The position numbers and the translations under genes were made by a program. From Plantago ovata (lineage: Eukaryota; Streptophyta; Magnoliopsida; Lamiales; Plantaginaceae), in NCBI GenBank assembly GCA_028274465.1, contig CM051458.1, positions 88,060,085 through 88,124,084 on the forward strand: a stretch of DNA of 64,000 bases. The letters are read 5' to 3'. Within the stretch, counting starts at the first letter, position 1, and every line of letters starts with the position of its first letter. Shown one piece after another: positions 1-10,835 of the stretch. The notes under the pieces were generated by a model. That model made no database searches. It saw only the letters and a program-made list of their open reading frames with translations, and was not told the DNA's origin.

Positions 1-340
1 ATGTAGTGTAGTATTAGTAGAATGGTGAATCTATTTAATTTATATCTTTTTGCTTGAGATCAAATATTTTGATATTACTTTATATCATTTGAAATTTATC
101 ATGAACTTCCTTATTTGACATATTTAAATTAGTTAATATTAAAATAATTAATAGTTATGTAAATATACTAAGAATATAGTATATAAAATAATTGTATATC
201 ACTTGGAAATCTTATAAGTATAGAAAATTATTACAAATGTATAAACTACAACATCTTTTGATAATACATGTCTATAAATATTATAGATTATATAGTTATA
301 TATACATATTTATATATATAAAATATAAATACTATATATA

Positions 341-512
341 ATCACGGGCCGGGCCGGACTCGGGCCGGACCTACGAGTCAAGATGTTAGACCCGTGCCCG
401 GGCCCATGGACCTAGCTATAAGCCCAAGCTCGGCCCATGGACTTCATATGACCGGGTCCGGGCCCGGTATATCAGCCCGGGCTCGGGCCGGTAGACCAAA
501 CTGCCATCCCTA
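341..512. mobile_element. Probable right end of a hAT-like transposon
   Basis: A strongly GC-rich block of GGGCC/CGGGC motifs sits abruptly in very AT-rich DNA. It stops at a sequence which, read on the minus strand, begins TAGGGATGGCAGTTTGG. That start resembles the terminal repeat of many plant hAT elements, and GC-rich subterminal repeats of this kind are common next to it. The other end would lie left of the window, so no target duplication can be tested. This is inference from terminal motif and composition only. Confidence 0.4.
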
Positions 513-2639
513 ATTGGAATGACAAAAGAAACATAATCGAACACTATCTGAGATTGAGAATGGAAGCAAATTATCATGGCATGGCATGGCATGGAAAATA
601 TTATTAATATTGTCGGCCAAGTGACAGAGCCTCTAACGTGGAGAACTAGACACGTGGTAGACAAGAAGAAAAAGTGCACTGGGGTACGTATTAGTAATTT
701 CACTATCTCCATGGGCTAAAAGCCTAAAACATAAACTTTCATGACGACACCACACACAGTATATTGTGAGAGAGAGTGTGGCATTAATTAATTATTTGTT
801 AAACTTACACGAGACACTCGCGACAATCTATTTATCCTCCTAGATTTATATGTCAAGATTAGGGACCACCAAATATTCGTTCAGTCCAGTAATTTCATTT
901 CATCAAATACAATTGACCAATCATAGATTTTCTTCCAAAGTTTTGTTAATGGTCCCTGCCCATGTTCCCTTTTTTTTTTGCCCAATTTCTTGTCTTTATC
1001 ATTAATCATCATACTCGATTTCTTGACATTCCATCTTCAACTTGTGCACCCTTGCTCACTCACGCCTAAATTGAACCTACCTTACATGTAATGATGGGTC
1101 ACAATTTTTACATGCTACTGTACCTCATACCAGTACAATATTATTTATTTCTATTCATTTGAAAATAATAAATTAAATCTAGATTAGATTCATACAATTC
1201 AAAATCAGTTCAATCCAAATTCTTTGTACGAAAAGATGAGGCCTTAATCACTCTCAAACCTCTCATACTGTGTGGATCTAGCCTTCACAAACAAATCATT
1301 GAAATTGGATATGAATTGGATCAATTCCGACTCGAACCTGATGAGATACGTAACATCTACTAACAAATTAATAGGTGGACCTGTTTTGATATTATAGAAA
1401 AAAATTAAATTAGTACAAATGATGAAGATGTACTTTCAATAAAATAAAAAATACTAATAATAATGCTATATATATGTTGAGTACTCAAATGCGCGCAAAA
1501 ATAGTTTATTCATGGAATGCTAATTATGGACTAATTACAAAGTTGTAGGGGGCGATGAAGTGGTTCTCGGTTGCTGTGGAGATCAATGGTCAAGTGACAT
1601 GAGATTTTATTAATTAAGATATGAAAACAAGAAGCTTAATTAATTGTGGTAGTTATTAGTAGTTAATTTACACTTTAATAATGTTATCTGTGTGGACCTA
1701 CCGAATCAAGGGTGGGACTATATTATTGTAGACAGAAAGATTTTCTTGGATTTGGCTTGACAATTCTAACATGACTAATTAAGATTCTTTACCTCGTCAA
1801 CCATTGTTCCAAGTCTTCTTCTTCGATCTTTCATATCGCCTTGAAGATTACTTACTTGAGTGAAAATCTAGACTTGGACAAATTTACAGATCACAAATAG
1901 ATTCCAACGTGTGACACAATTATGTGTATGTTCATACATAACATACCATAAATAAAAGAACAAAAATATGTTAACGTCTTAGAAATTTCGCATACTTACT
2001 TTCTTAAAGTTGTGCTGAAACCTCATTTTCTTATACGGTACATCTTTTAAGATTATATTTCCACAATTGACACCAAATCTCATCTTCTTACAAAACATTA
2101 AAAGTAAAAACAAATTTTCTCTAACGTATTTAGATTTATTACGTCTACTAGTATAGAGAGTCAGAGACTAAAAATCGACGACTGAAACATAACCCTCTAG
2201 GACGTAGCAATTTTTATTTTTTATTTTTGGAACGTAGAACACTTCTATATTCATCCGGAAAACAGTGACAAAACAAACCGGATTCATACATCCATGCCTC
2301 TCAACATAACCATCACACCAAACAAACATGTATAATTTGCGATGCACTTTGTCATCAGGAAATTCTCAATTTCTCTCGTTTACTCGGAAACTAGGTAGGT
2401 TGGTAAGTTTATAATATACTACTAGAAGGGAAATAAAAATTAAAATTAGAGAGATGGATAGAGAAAGAGATCGGGGAGGGTCCCATAGGTGTGAAGAGAG
2501 AATCTAGTGAGAAAGATCACTCACACACTTTATATGATACGAATGAATCATGATGTTGTATTAATTAGAGTAATTAAACATTTAAACAAGAATACTAATA
2601 TATAACACCAACTATTAAGTAGTAATAGTAATTGCAAGA
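513..2639. other. Intergenic, no gene seen
   Basis: AT-rich DNA upstream of the response regulator. Open frames are short and show no recognisable protein. I see no RNA gene or clear repeat unit here. The right part is likely distal promoter of the gene at 2836. Confidence 0.5.
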
Positions 2640-2835
2640 CGTGGTCATTCAGATGTTGCTTCTCAACCACTCCATATAAACTACCGTAGCTACTTGCATA
2701 GTTGCATATAAGTACACCACCAATCTAATATATGTGCAACAAGATATAATTTCTAGCTTCTTCAAAACACACAACACACAAACAATTCCGCAATTTGATT
2801 AGTAATCTTGGTTTTATTTACTATCATAGCCAAAA
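2640..2835 (+). promoter_or_regulatory. Core promoter and 5' UTR of the response regulator
   Basis: A TATAAA box lies at 2675-2680, about 156 bases before the start codon. This would place transcription start near 2705-2710 and leave a leader of about 125 bases rich in CA and AAC. Inferred from position and motif only. Confidence 0.45.
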
Positions 2836-3575
2836 ATGAATTTGAACACGAAATTAGGTGAAAATTGCAGAGGAACAAGTGATGAGGAAGAGCAAGGTGG
2901 AGAAGTAAAGAAACATTTTCATATATTGGCTGTTGATGATAGTCATATTGATAGAAAGCTCTTGGAGAGGCTCCTCACTATCTCTTCATATCAAGGTACT
3001 ACTATTCATATTCATGCATATAATATTATTAGTTTTTATCTTATTTGTATAAATACGTCCAATATGTATTTTCTTGAACCAATATGTATGTACCTTTGTT
3101 GAATTCCTCAAGGTACTATATATCCATATCAAGATACATCACTTCCAATTAATTTTTTTGTACCCACTAGCTATATATTGATCATTGTTGTGTGTATATA
3201 TGATGATATATGTTGCAGTTACATGTGTGGATTCTGGAGATAAGGCCTTAGAGTATTTGGGATTGCAGATTGATGCCAATGCTCATGAAAAAAAGACAGA
3301 TGAATATGGTGCAATTGCATCTTCTTCACCAAACTTATCCCAACAAAATCAGGTGAGAACTACACTACATTATTCAATTTTACCAAAGTTAATTAATTGA
3401 TACTGTACTCCACGTCTCCACCCAACCTTTTCTTTCTTTTACACTACATTATTCAATTTTACCAAAGTTAACTAATTTTGTTGACGGTTGGTCGTTTAAT
3501 TATGTGATTCAGACACTAGTTTTAGTGTAAACTAAGTTTGTTTTCAAGCTTTTCAAGAAATTAATTTCCGAAATT

Positions 3576-3635
<60 letters not shown>

Positions 3636-4473
3636 CTAAATGCAGGATGATCAGAAGGTATCAAAAGTCGTAGTGAATATGATAATGACCGATTACAGCA
3701 TGCCAGGGATAAGTGGTTATGATTTGCTCAAAAGAGTAAAGGTTAGTAGCTACTATTCAATTTACAAGTAGGTAACAATTGTTCAACAGAATGTGTTTTG
3801 AACTAATGTGTAAATTATGCGTTCAGGAATCTTCTTGGAAAGACATTCCAGTTGTAGTAATGTCATCAGAGGATATACCATCAAGAATCAACATGTAAAT
3901 TTCCTCATCTATCTAATTCTGGGCTTTTTAGATGTCATTGAGTAATAAATATCACGCCTTCTAATAGAGAATCGATGTCGTGTCGTGCCCACTCTCTATT
4001 ATAAAATGTCGCAGTGATTACCTCTAAATCTTAAAAGAGCTATTTCTGTTAATTGATCGTTCTTTTCGAATTTATTATATTGAATTTTGGTAGCTTGTTT
4101 AATTATGGGCAGGTGCTTGGAGAGTGGGGCAGAAGAATTCTTGTTAAAACCAGTGAAGCTATCAGATTTAAGCAAACTTGAGTCTCATCTCCACATGAAT
4201 AATTCTGTCATGTCTATTAACAACTCAACGACTACAACTAATGACGAGGACATGAATTCAATTTTAACTAGTACTGCTGTTACCGCTGCAGCTGGAAAGA
4301 ATGTTGAGAGTAGTAAATGTAACAGCAATACCAGTAGCACTACTACAATACATTCTAACAAGATCAGGAAGGTAGCCACTGCAAATTTAACATCATCATC
4401 TGCTGCAGCAGCTCTTTCAGACATGATGCCAAGAGTTACTCATGAACTGCCGGGCTGTCTCTTAATTAGTTAA
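2836..4473 (+). CDS. Type-A two-component response regulator (cytokinin ARR family)
   Basis: Exons 2836-2995, 3219-3352, 3646-3741, 3827-3894 and 4113-4473 join in phase to a protein of about 272 residues. It is a single receiver domain with the expected residues: the acidic pair in VDDSHIDRK (D34, D35), the phospho-acceptor Asp114 in MTDYSMPG, and the conserved Lys165 in EEFLLKPVK. There is no GARP DNA-binding domain, which separates type A from type B. The C-terminal tail of about 95 residues is rich in Ser, Thr and Asn. In this family the protein receives phosphate from histidine phosphotransfer proteins and dampens cytokinin signalling. The segment between exons 2 and 3 carries a Ser/Gln-rich loop insertion. 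Intron 2 holds a long AT microsatellite. The wording around DRKLLERLL is closest to the ARR3-9 group; I do not assign an orthologue. Confidence 0.92.
3579..3632. repeat. (AT)27 microsatellite in an intron
   Basis: Uninterrupted AT dinucleotides just upstream of the exon 3 acceptor of the response regulator, ending 13 bases before the splice junction. Length variation here would alter the polypyrimidine-poor 3' end of intron 2. Confidence 0.97.
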
Positions 4474-5360
4474 CTGCTAGTCTGGTACTAGTACTTATGA
4501 ATAAGTTATTCGAAAAAGGTAAGAAGAATGAAATTTGGTAACTTATTCAGAGAAAGATCGAGTAAGTGTTTCTATGTTTTATCAATACATTTCATATAGA
4601 AATTAATTGAGATGTAAGATGCAGACGCAATACGTAATATAGTGATTGGTTTTCTCACGGACTTAGATCAATGTTTATTGTTAGTGATTGTATCATATGG
4701 ACTCTTTTGATAAAATATGAGCAACATATTGCAAAAATGCACTTTTTCCCTCAAGTTTTGGACTTCTATGCAAATTGACGCTAACATTTGTGTTGTGCGC
4801 CGAGATTTTAAATTTGAATGAGTTAACCCCATAAAATTTGCATGTGCGGCGCGGGTTTTGCCCCAAGTTTCAAATTCGGTTCGATTTGAGCTCTGAAATT
4901 TAGAATTTATTGTCATTCATTTATGTGGTGGTGGGTGCCTCACAAAATTTTTAATGGTACAGTTCACTAACTCCCGATTAATTATACTCTTTTATCCATC
5001 TTGAACTATTCGTGATTATTCAATTAAATCACGTCTGAAAACAAGGTTGTCAAACGCAGTTGAACCTGATCTTTCAAAATGAGGTTGTCATGCAATGTCA
5101 CCATTCATGATAGTTTGCCTACTTTAAGCAAGATTAGTACACGCGTTGAAAAATCTTCTTACTTGAGGTTGTCACCCTCGGTTAACAGAGCAATATAACT
5201 TGATGTCCTTTTTATACCGAGGTTGCAAGACTCTAGAGGTGGCCCTTACATATTGAAGAGGTGGCCCCCACCGTCCCATACAATGTGCTCTTTGTTCCGC
5301 ATGGGACTTAGTTCTATTAACTTCGATGGACCAAAAGATTAATACACATGCACATTTGGA
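4474..5360. other. Intergenic, no gene seen
   Basis: 3' flank of the response regulator followed by non-coding DNA. Scattered copies of the GAGGTTGTCA core that forms the minisatellite further right already appear near 5045, 5082 and 5165. No protein-like frame is visible. Confidence 0.5.
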
Positions 5361-5527
5361 TCTTTTTTAACTCGAGGTTGTCACTCTCGTCTATATCTTT
5401 CTTTACTCGTGGTTGTCATTCTCGTCTTAATCTCTTTTTTACTCGAGGTTGCCCCTCGTCTGAATCTCTTTTTACACGAGGTTGTCACCCCATCTCTTTT
5501 TATTTGAGGTTGTCACCCTCGTTTGGA
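5361..5527 (+). repeat. Minisatellite, about five units of 27-36 bases
   Basis: Consecutive units share the pattern TCTTTTTTACTCGAGG followed by TTGTCACTCTCGTCT, with cores near 5374, 5410, 5444, 5478 and 5506. Units differ by substitutions and small deletions. A 60-residue open frame runs through it, but its sequence is simply the repeat translated (RGCHS-like motifs), so it is not called a gene. Confidence 0.75.
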
Positions 5528-5808
5528 TAAACATTTCAGAGCATTTAAATGTGTCGTTCTTTATCTCCAAGTCTTAGCTCGTGTGGAATTTATTCATTAT
5601 TAGGTCCGAGAATTCAATTTTTAAGATTAATTTTAGCCAGTATATGTCCTTAACTCCTTGTGGGGCGGGTTCTTGGAGAAGGCACCAAATAGAGTTAGGG
5701 TTTTGGGGTGGGCTCCTCTGGTTTTGATTGTTTTGCTCTGGCCTTGTGATCCTCAAAGGAGAATTGTTGACTTTTGTCAACCTTGTCATGTGTTACATGG
5801 CTATTACA

Positions 5809-6066
5809 TTCTCCGTTAAAAAATAAATGAAACACTTTATTTTGTTAAATTTTTTTATGGTCGGTTTGACCTCGTATTAATTCCAAATCATACAAGGAAA
5901 ATAATTAAAAAAATTATATTATGAAAATACAAACATTCTAGTTTTATAATATAATGTTATTATTTATTTTTTTGTATGATTTGAGAATAATTTAATATCA
6001 AATTGACCTCGAAAATGTCAAGAAAAAAAATAAAGTGTTTCATTTGTTTTTGGATGGAGGAAGTAG
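5809..6066. mobile_element. MITE, long inverted arms (copy A)
   Basis: The left end TCTCCGTTAAAAAATAAATG and the right end, read in reverse (starting at CTTCCTCCATCC), are near mirror images for roughly 70 bases. Both contain AAATGAAACACTTTATTTT and GACCTCG/GAGGTCA blocks. The centre is AT-rich and there is no coding capacity. Related copies lie at 9826-10088 and 21119-21376. The CTCC..GGAGG ends resemble Stowaway-type elements. Confidence 0.65.
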
Positions 6067-8230
6067 TTAGCTAGCTTAGGAACAATTACAAAATGGTGTT
6101 GTTTTTAAAACTTTATGTCAAGTAAGTGTGTCCTAATTTCTTTCCTACATTATAGTGAAAATATATTTACAAATTAGTTATTTTGTTTTATTTGGTAATA
6201 TTTTACCAAAACTAATCCCTGAATTTTCTCCCTACTTTCATATTTCAAACGTATCAAATCATATCCGTTGAAATTATAACATGCATAACTTTTCTATCAT
6301 TAAACAAGAGGCATTAATTAAACAAACACCACACCAAATTAAACGAAGCACCATAAAAACCAAGCATCATGTAACTAGAAGACCCCAACACCAACGGCAA
6401 ATCAACTGAACAAGCATCACACACAAATAAACAAAAGACCCAAGCATCACCAAGAAACAAAATTAAACAACCATCAAAGTTAATTACAAACATCAACCAA
6501 GCACCAACACAGTTGAACAACTAACAACATATTAAGTACTCACAATTTCAATTGCATTGCTCTTCTTCTTGGTGTTACTTATTGCAATTGATTTCCACAT
6601 TGTTTACTTAAAAATGATATAGATGATGTAAAAAGAACCATACGAATAATCACCATGGATAAATAAAATTGGGTACATATTGAACATCGAATTCTGACCC
6701 AGATCGGTGCCGCTTGGGAATATCTAACCTTTCATAATTGGTGCTAATTAGGGAGCAATGATGAAACACACTTTCCTGAGTTGCTTGGGTGTTTCACCAT
6801 TGATATGTAATAGAAGAATATCATAGAGAATATTTGAAAAGACCGTAGAAAATATTTAAAAAGATTAGAAACAATTTGGATGCTTGCTATATATTGAAAT
6901 TCTGCCCGTAAATCACGCCAATTATTGTTTTATTTAGCAGACTGCAATTATACTAAATGAGTGCATCTTAGTCACAACATAAAAAATAAATACGATGTAA
7001 AAAGATATTTATCTATCACTATTTTCTCCAAAAACGTGATGTTTTCCACGTCTTCAATAGCACCAAACCATAGATCATCGCACGACGACGAGGTAAAGCC
7101 AAAGTTGAAATACGGTTCCATTGCCCAACTAGCAATCTCTGGAAGCCAAATTAATATAATTGAATATCAATAATCTTGCCGGCTGCATTAGCCATGTATC
7201 AACACAAAATCATATTCTGAAACGAAACCAAAAGTCAATTCCTACTCAACACTCAATTATAGAACCGATACATAAGAAACCTACACCAATTAAGAAGTAA
7301 CAAAGTCACTGACAAACAAACAAAAAAATATGAAAAAACATATAAAGGTTCAAGGGCACAAAAACAAAAAATCTACTACCGATCAGTAATTTTTCTAACT
7401 AGTCAAACTCACCTATGTAGTGACAAACTTCTTCAATTGAAACAAACTGCTTAATGCACATATTTGTCGCCTGGTGAAAATACAGGGAAACGAAAGTCAA
7501 AACATACAAATCAATCATCGCATACATAAGAAAACAAGACAAAGTAAGAAAATTAAGTCATACCATGATTGCTATGCCCATGGATCACAATACCAATGGA
7601 TAAAAACGTCCCGACCTGATTTCATACTTGAAATGGTCCAGCAACTGGTCTGGGAGGTGTGGATGCTTAAACATCAACCGGATAATCAGGTACAAGAACC
7701 CTTCAGATCAACCTGAACTTGTAAATCGATTTGGCCGGCATTCGAATGAGTATTTTTTAATAAATCGCCAACCAGTACTTGCTCTCTAGACATTGACGAC
7801 GACATATCGTCGTTGTTAAGTAGAAAATTAAGGAGAGAGTTGGATCTGAAGGCTTCTTGTATGTTGTCGTTGATCAAGTAGAATGGCCCGCAACTACTAT
7901 TATATAGGGCCCAAAACGGTAAAAATTTTATTCACATAATCACCGGTACAAAAAATGAACTATACAGAATTCACAAAGATCACCAAACTAAACCCAACCA
8001 CACTTTACGTCTTTACCCAAAGATAGTTATGTTATGTGCACAAACAAAAATAAATGTAATCAATCTTATAATAAAACGTCGGGGGTAAAAAAAAAAGTGC
8101 TTAACTTGGTTGAGGCCAGTAGTTTGCAATTTTTTCTGAACAAGCGTGTTTGAGAATGCTTGATGGTAGTTCTGTAAATGATCTGAACTTGGATGGTAAG
8201 TCTAATAGTTGATCGGGTCCATATCTTTTT
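6067..8230. other. Intergenic, no gene supported
   Basis: About 2.2 kb with low-complexity CA/AAC-rich DNA at 6300-6540. Short frames at 6961-7173, 7474-7716 and 7686-7877 show no recognisable domain and are interrupted. It may be decayed transposon sequence, but I cannot assign a family. Confidence 0.45.
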
Positions 8231-9221
8231 AGGGTATCGATAGCGTATCTAATAACAGATTAGTACCCATTAGACAAACAATTACATTTTAGGGTCGAAT
8301 TTGACCATGGTGGCGCTCTAAGCACTGTTCCAAAATCAGATTTTTGGACAGCCAAACAACATAAGCCTTAGGACTAAAATGTAATTGAATTTTACATATT
8401 TTTACTCTTTTCTTTATTTTTCTTTTCTTTTTACTTTTTCTTTTCCTTTTTCTTTTTATTTTTCTTCTCTTCTTCTTCTTCAAGTCTAGTACCGGATTCC
8501 TGTACCGAAATCCGGTACGGACTTGAAAAACTCCCAGATCGAAAAAGCTCCGATCTGGGAGCTCGTCTCCGATTTGGGAGCTCCACAAGCTCCCTGACCG
8601 GAGCTTTTACAAGCTCCGATCAGGGAGCTTGCAAGCTCCGACCTGGGAGCTTAAGTGCTCCCAGATCGGAGCTTTGCAGCTCCCGATCTGGGAGCTGCAC
8701 AAGCTCCCTGACCGGAGCTCAAGTGCTCCCAGATCGGAGCTTTGTAGCTCCCGATCTGGGAGCTTGCAAGCTCCGACCTGGGAGCTTAAGTGCTCCCAGA
8801 TCGGAGCTTTGCAGCTCCCGATCTGGGAGCTGCACAAGCTCCTTGACCGGAGCTTGTAAGCTCCGGTCAGGGAGCTTGCAAGCTCTAATCTGGGAGCTTA
8901 AGTGCTCCCAGATCGGAGCTTGCATTATTCCGGCCGGTGGGAGCAGAGCTCCGGTCACCGGAATTATTCCGGTGACCGGAGTTCTGAAGAAGAAGATCGA
9001 AGAAGAAGAAAGGGAGAAAAAAAATAAAAAGAAAAAAATATATAAAAGAATTAAAAAAGGAAAATAATTTTTTCTTACTGTAGTTAAGGCCTTGTTTGTT
9101 TGGGCATGAAATTCTCGGTGGTAAAGTTGTAAATATTGAGGAGTCAACCCAAAAAGGTACTAAAATGTTATTGTTGAACTAAAGGGTATTAATCTGTTAT
9201 TAGGTGTCACAAGGATACCCT
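8231..9221. mobile_element. Fold-back (long inverted repeat) element, about 1 kb
   Basis: The outer arms are inverted copies. AGGGTATC and CTAATAACAGATTAGTACCC at 8231-8268 pair with GGGTATTAATCTGTTATTAG and GATACCC at 9184-9220. Inside these, ACATTTTAG, a pyrimidine tract (8397-8480) and CCGGTAC-type palindromes on the left face matching sequences and a purine tract (8985-9064) on the right. The core is an array of short GAGCTC-type inverted repeats. The whole unit could fold into one giant hairpin. No transposase is present, so if mobile it is non-autonomous. I found no convincing target duplication, so the outer borders are approximate. Confidence 0.65.
8624..8853. repeat. Two 96-base palindrome-rich units 134 bases apart
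   Basis: Bases 8624-8719 and 8758-8853 match with a single mismatch. Each is built from alternating direct and inverted copies of GGGAGCTTGCAAGCTCC, CTGGGAGC/GCTCCCAG and CGATCTGGGAGC. Both strands stay open through this stretch in overlapping frames (8607-8837 minus, 8629-8859 plus, 8719-9147 minus, 8723-9067 plus). This follows from the repeat structure, so these frames are not called as genes. Confidence 0.85.
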
Positions 9222-9825
9222 TCCATGATAATAACTCTAGTTGATCAGTTTATTTACGAAGTAGATCTTTTATTCCTTAAAACAAGCTGTACAGAGCTTG
9301 GTCGAGATAATAGTTGATCTGTTGAGTTGATGATGAAATAAATTCGATAAAAGCCACAAAACCTATCGAAAGACTATACAAAGCCTTACTTAGCTAGTCG
9401 ATTAGGATGCACGATTTCACTTGTTGCCCGTCCATTCCGATATATTATCGATTATATTAAACTTCATTATTCTAGAGAAAAGGATATAAGTCTATAAACA
9501 CTTTTACATCTATTTTAACGCCCATCGGTCACTACATATGATCCGTTTATCACAAAATTTGGTTAAATGAATAAAATGGTGTATATTGCCCGTGATCTCC
9601 ATCGGAAATTGTGAACTCGGCCGACGCGACACCATATTACCACGTATACAAAAAGTTACATCATGGACATATATATCCCCTCCTACGCACGCACCAGCTG
9701 GCATCAACTACTCTCATACACCCATGCCAACACGTGCCCATCTCAAAGTTTTTATGAAATAAATTATTCACTTCCAAAAATAAATTAAACTTACTCTTTT
9801 ACTCTTTTAAAGGGAGCCGAATAAG
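9222..9825. other. Intergenic, no gene seen
   Basis: Non-coding DNA between the fold-back element and the next MITE. The 65-residue minus frame at 9510-9707 matches nothing I recognise. Confidence 0.45.
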
Positions 9826-10088
9826 TGACCATTTAGTCCGGAAACTTAATACTTTCCCACTTTATTTTTTTAACTTTTCGATATCTAGTTTGACCTCAAA
9901 CTAATCCTAGCTCGTTGTGAAAAAAATAATTTTAAAAATTATATTATAAAAAGAATACTTATTATATTTGTATAATATAACTTGTAAAATTAATTTTTCC
10001 TTATCAATTATAATTAATTTGAGATCAAACCAGACATAAAAAAATCAATAAAAACAAAGTGGGAAACTATAAAGTTTTCGGAGGAAGC
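9826..10088. mobile_element. MITE, long inverted arms (copy B)
   Basis: The left arm from TCCGGAAACTTAATACTTTC and the reversed right arm from TCCGAAAACTTTATAGTTTC match for about 75 bases, including CCCACTTT and the TTTGACCTCAAA/TTTGATCTCAAA block. The middle is AT-rich. It is the same family as 21119-21376 and related to 5809-6066. Confidence 0.75.
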
Positions 10089-10755
10089 TTTCCATTCGAA
10101 CACGTTTATAGAGTCCCATGTTGTGGAAGATAGGAATTTAATCATAGAGGATCTACTAAGAATCCCTTTAGAGACCTTGAAAAATCTTCCTTCATCTTGG
10201 GTCAGCCATTACGACTCAACCACTAAGGATTCTCCTGAACGATCGTGAAAGAAAGAAACCAAAGGTGACCTCCGAAACCAACACCGGTGGTTAGACAGAG
10301 GTCCATTCTAGATCGGCTGAAAAAGGTAGGCCCTCCAACCCAGGCCTTTATTGTATCATGTATTTTGACTTCTATTACGCGGACCATTTTCTTTCTTGTG
10401 ATGGTACTTGTACTCTATAATAAAGATGGATTTACAACACATCACAATTTCAATCGAGTGAAGTTTATATTTAAATCTATTTGAGTTAATTTGAATTGCA
10501 AAATTATTAATTTAAAATACTATTAATCAAATTTGAACTAAACTTAATGTATTTGAATTAATCTGAATTGCAAAATTATTAATTTTGAGACGAAGAGAAG
10601 GGAGAATTAGTCCGATCGAACATGAAACCTTGGATGGTAAGTAACGTTTCTAATACGGGATCTAAAGGGATCTTTTGGAATCTAACACTAATTTGTCACT
10701 TTGTAGTTCTATAGATAACGTTACATGCGTCACGGATGACAATTTTGCACCCTTT
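10089..10755. other. Intergenic, upstream of first DOG1-like gene
   Basis: No convincing gene. A short direct repeat of TTTGAATTAATTTGAATTGCAAAATTATTAATTT type occurs around 10483-10520 and 10551-10585. The remainder is distal promoter or anonymous DNA. Confidence 0.4.
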
Positions 10756-10835
10756 TCCTTACGTCATCTTACATACTATAAATACTTGACCTAGCTTTCT
10801 CTTAACACCAATAACTTACTCGATCACAGACAGAC
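10756..10835 (+). promoter_or_regulatory. Core promoter of the first DOG1-like gene
   Basis: TATAAATA at 10777-10784 lies 52 bases before the start codon. TTACGTCA at 10759-10766 is an ACGT-core/TGACG element of the type bound by bZIP (TGA or ABRE-binding) factors. The leader is therefore short, about 25-30 bases. Binding is inferred from motif only. Confidence 0.5.

Noticed and set aside
4185-4424. 79-residue minus-strand frame
   Set aside because: Shadow of the Ser/Asn-rich last exon of the response regulator on the other strand.
5361-5527. Possible CRISPR-like array
   Set aside because: Units are imperfect, contiguous and without unique spacers of fixed length; this is a plant minisatellite.
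6314-6520. Cys/Phe-rich minus frame
   Set aside because: Arises from a CA/AAC low-complexity stretch; no signal peptide or domain pattern.
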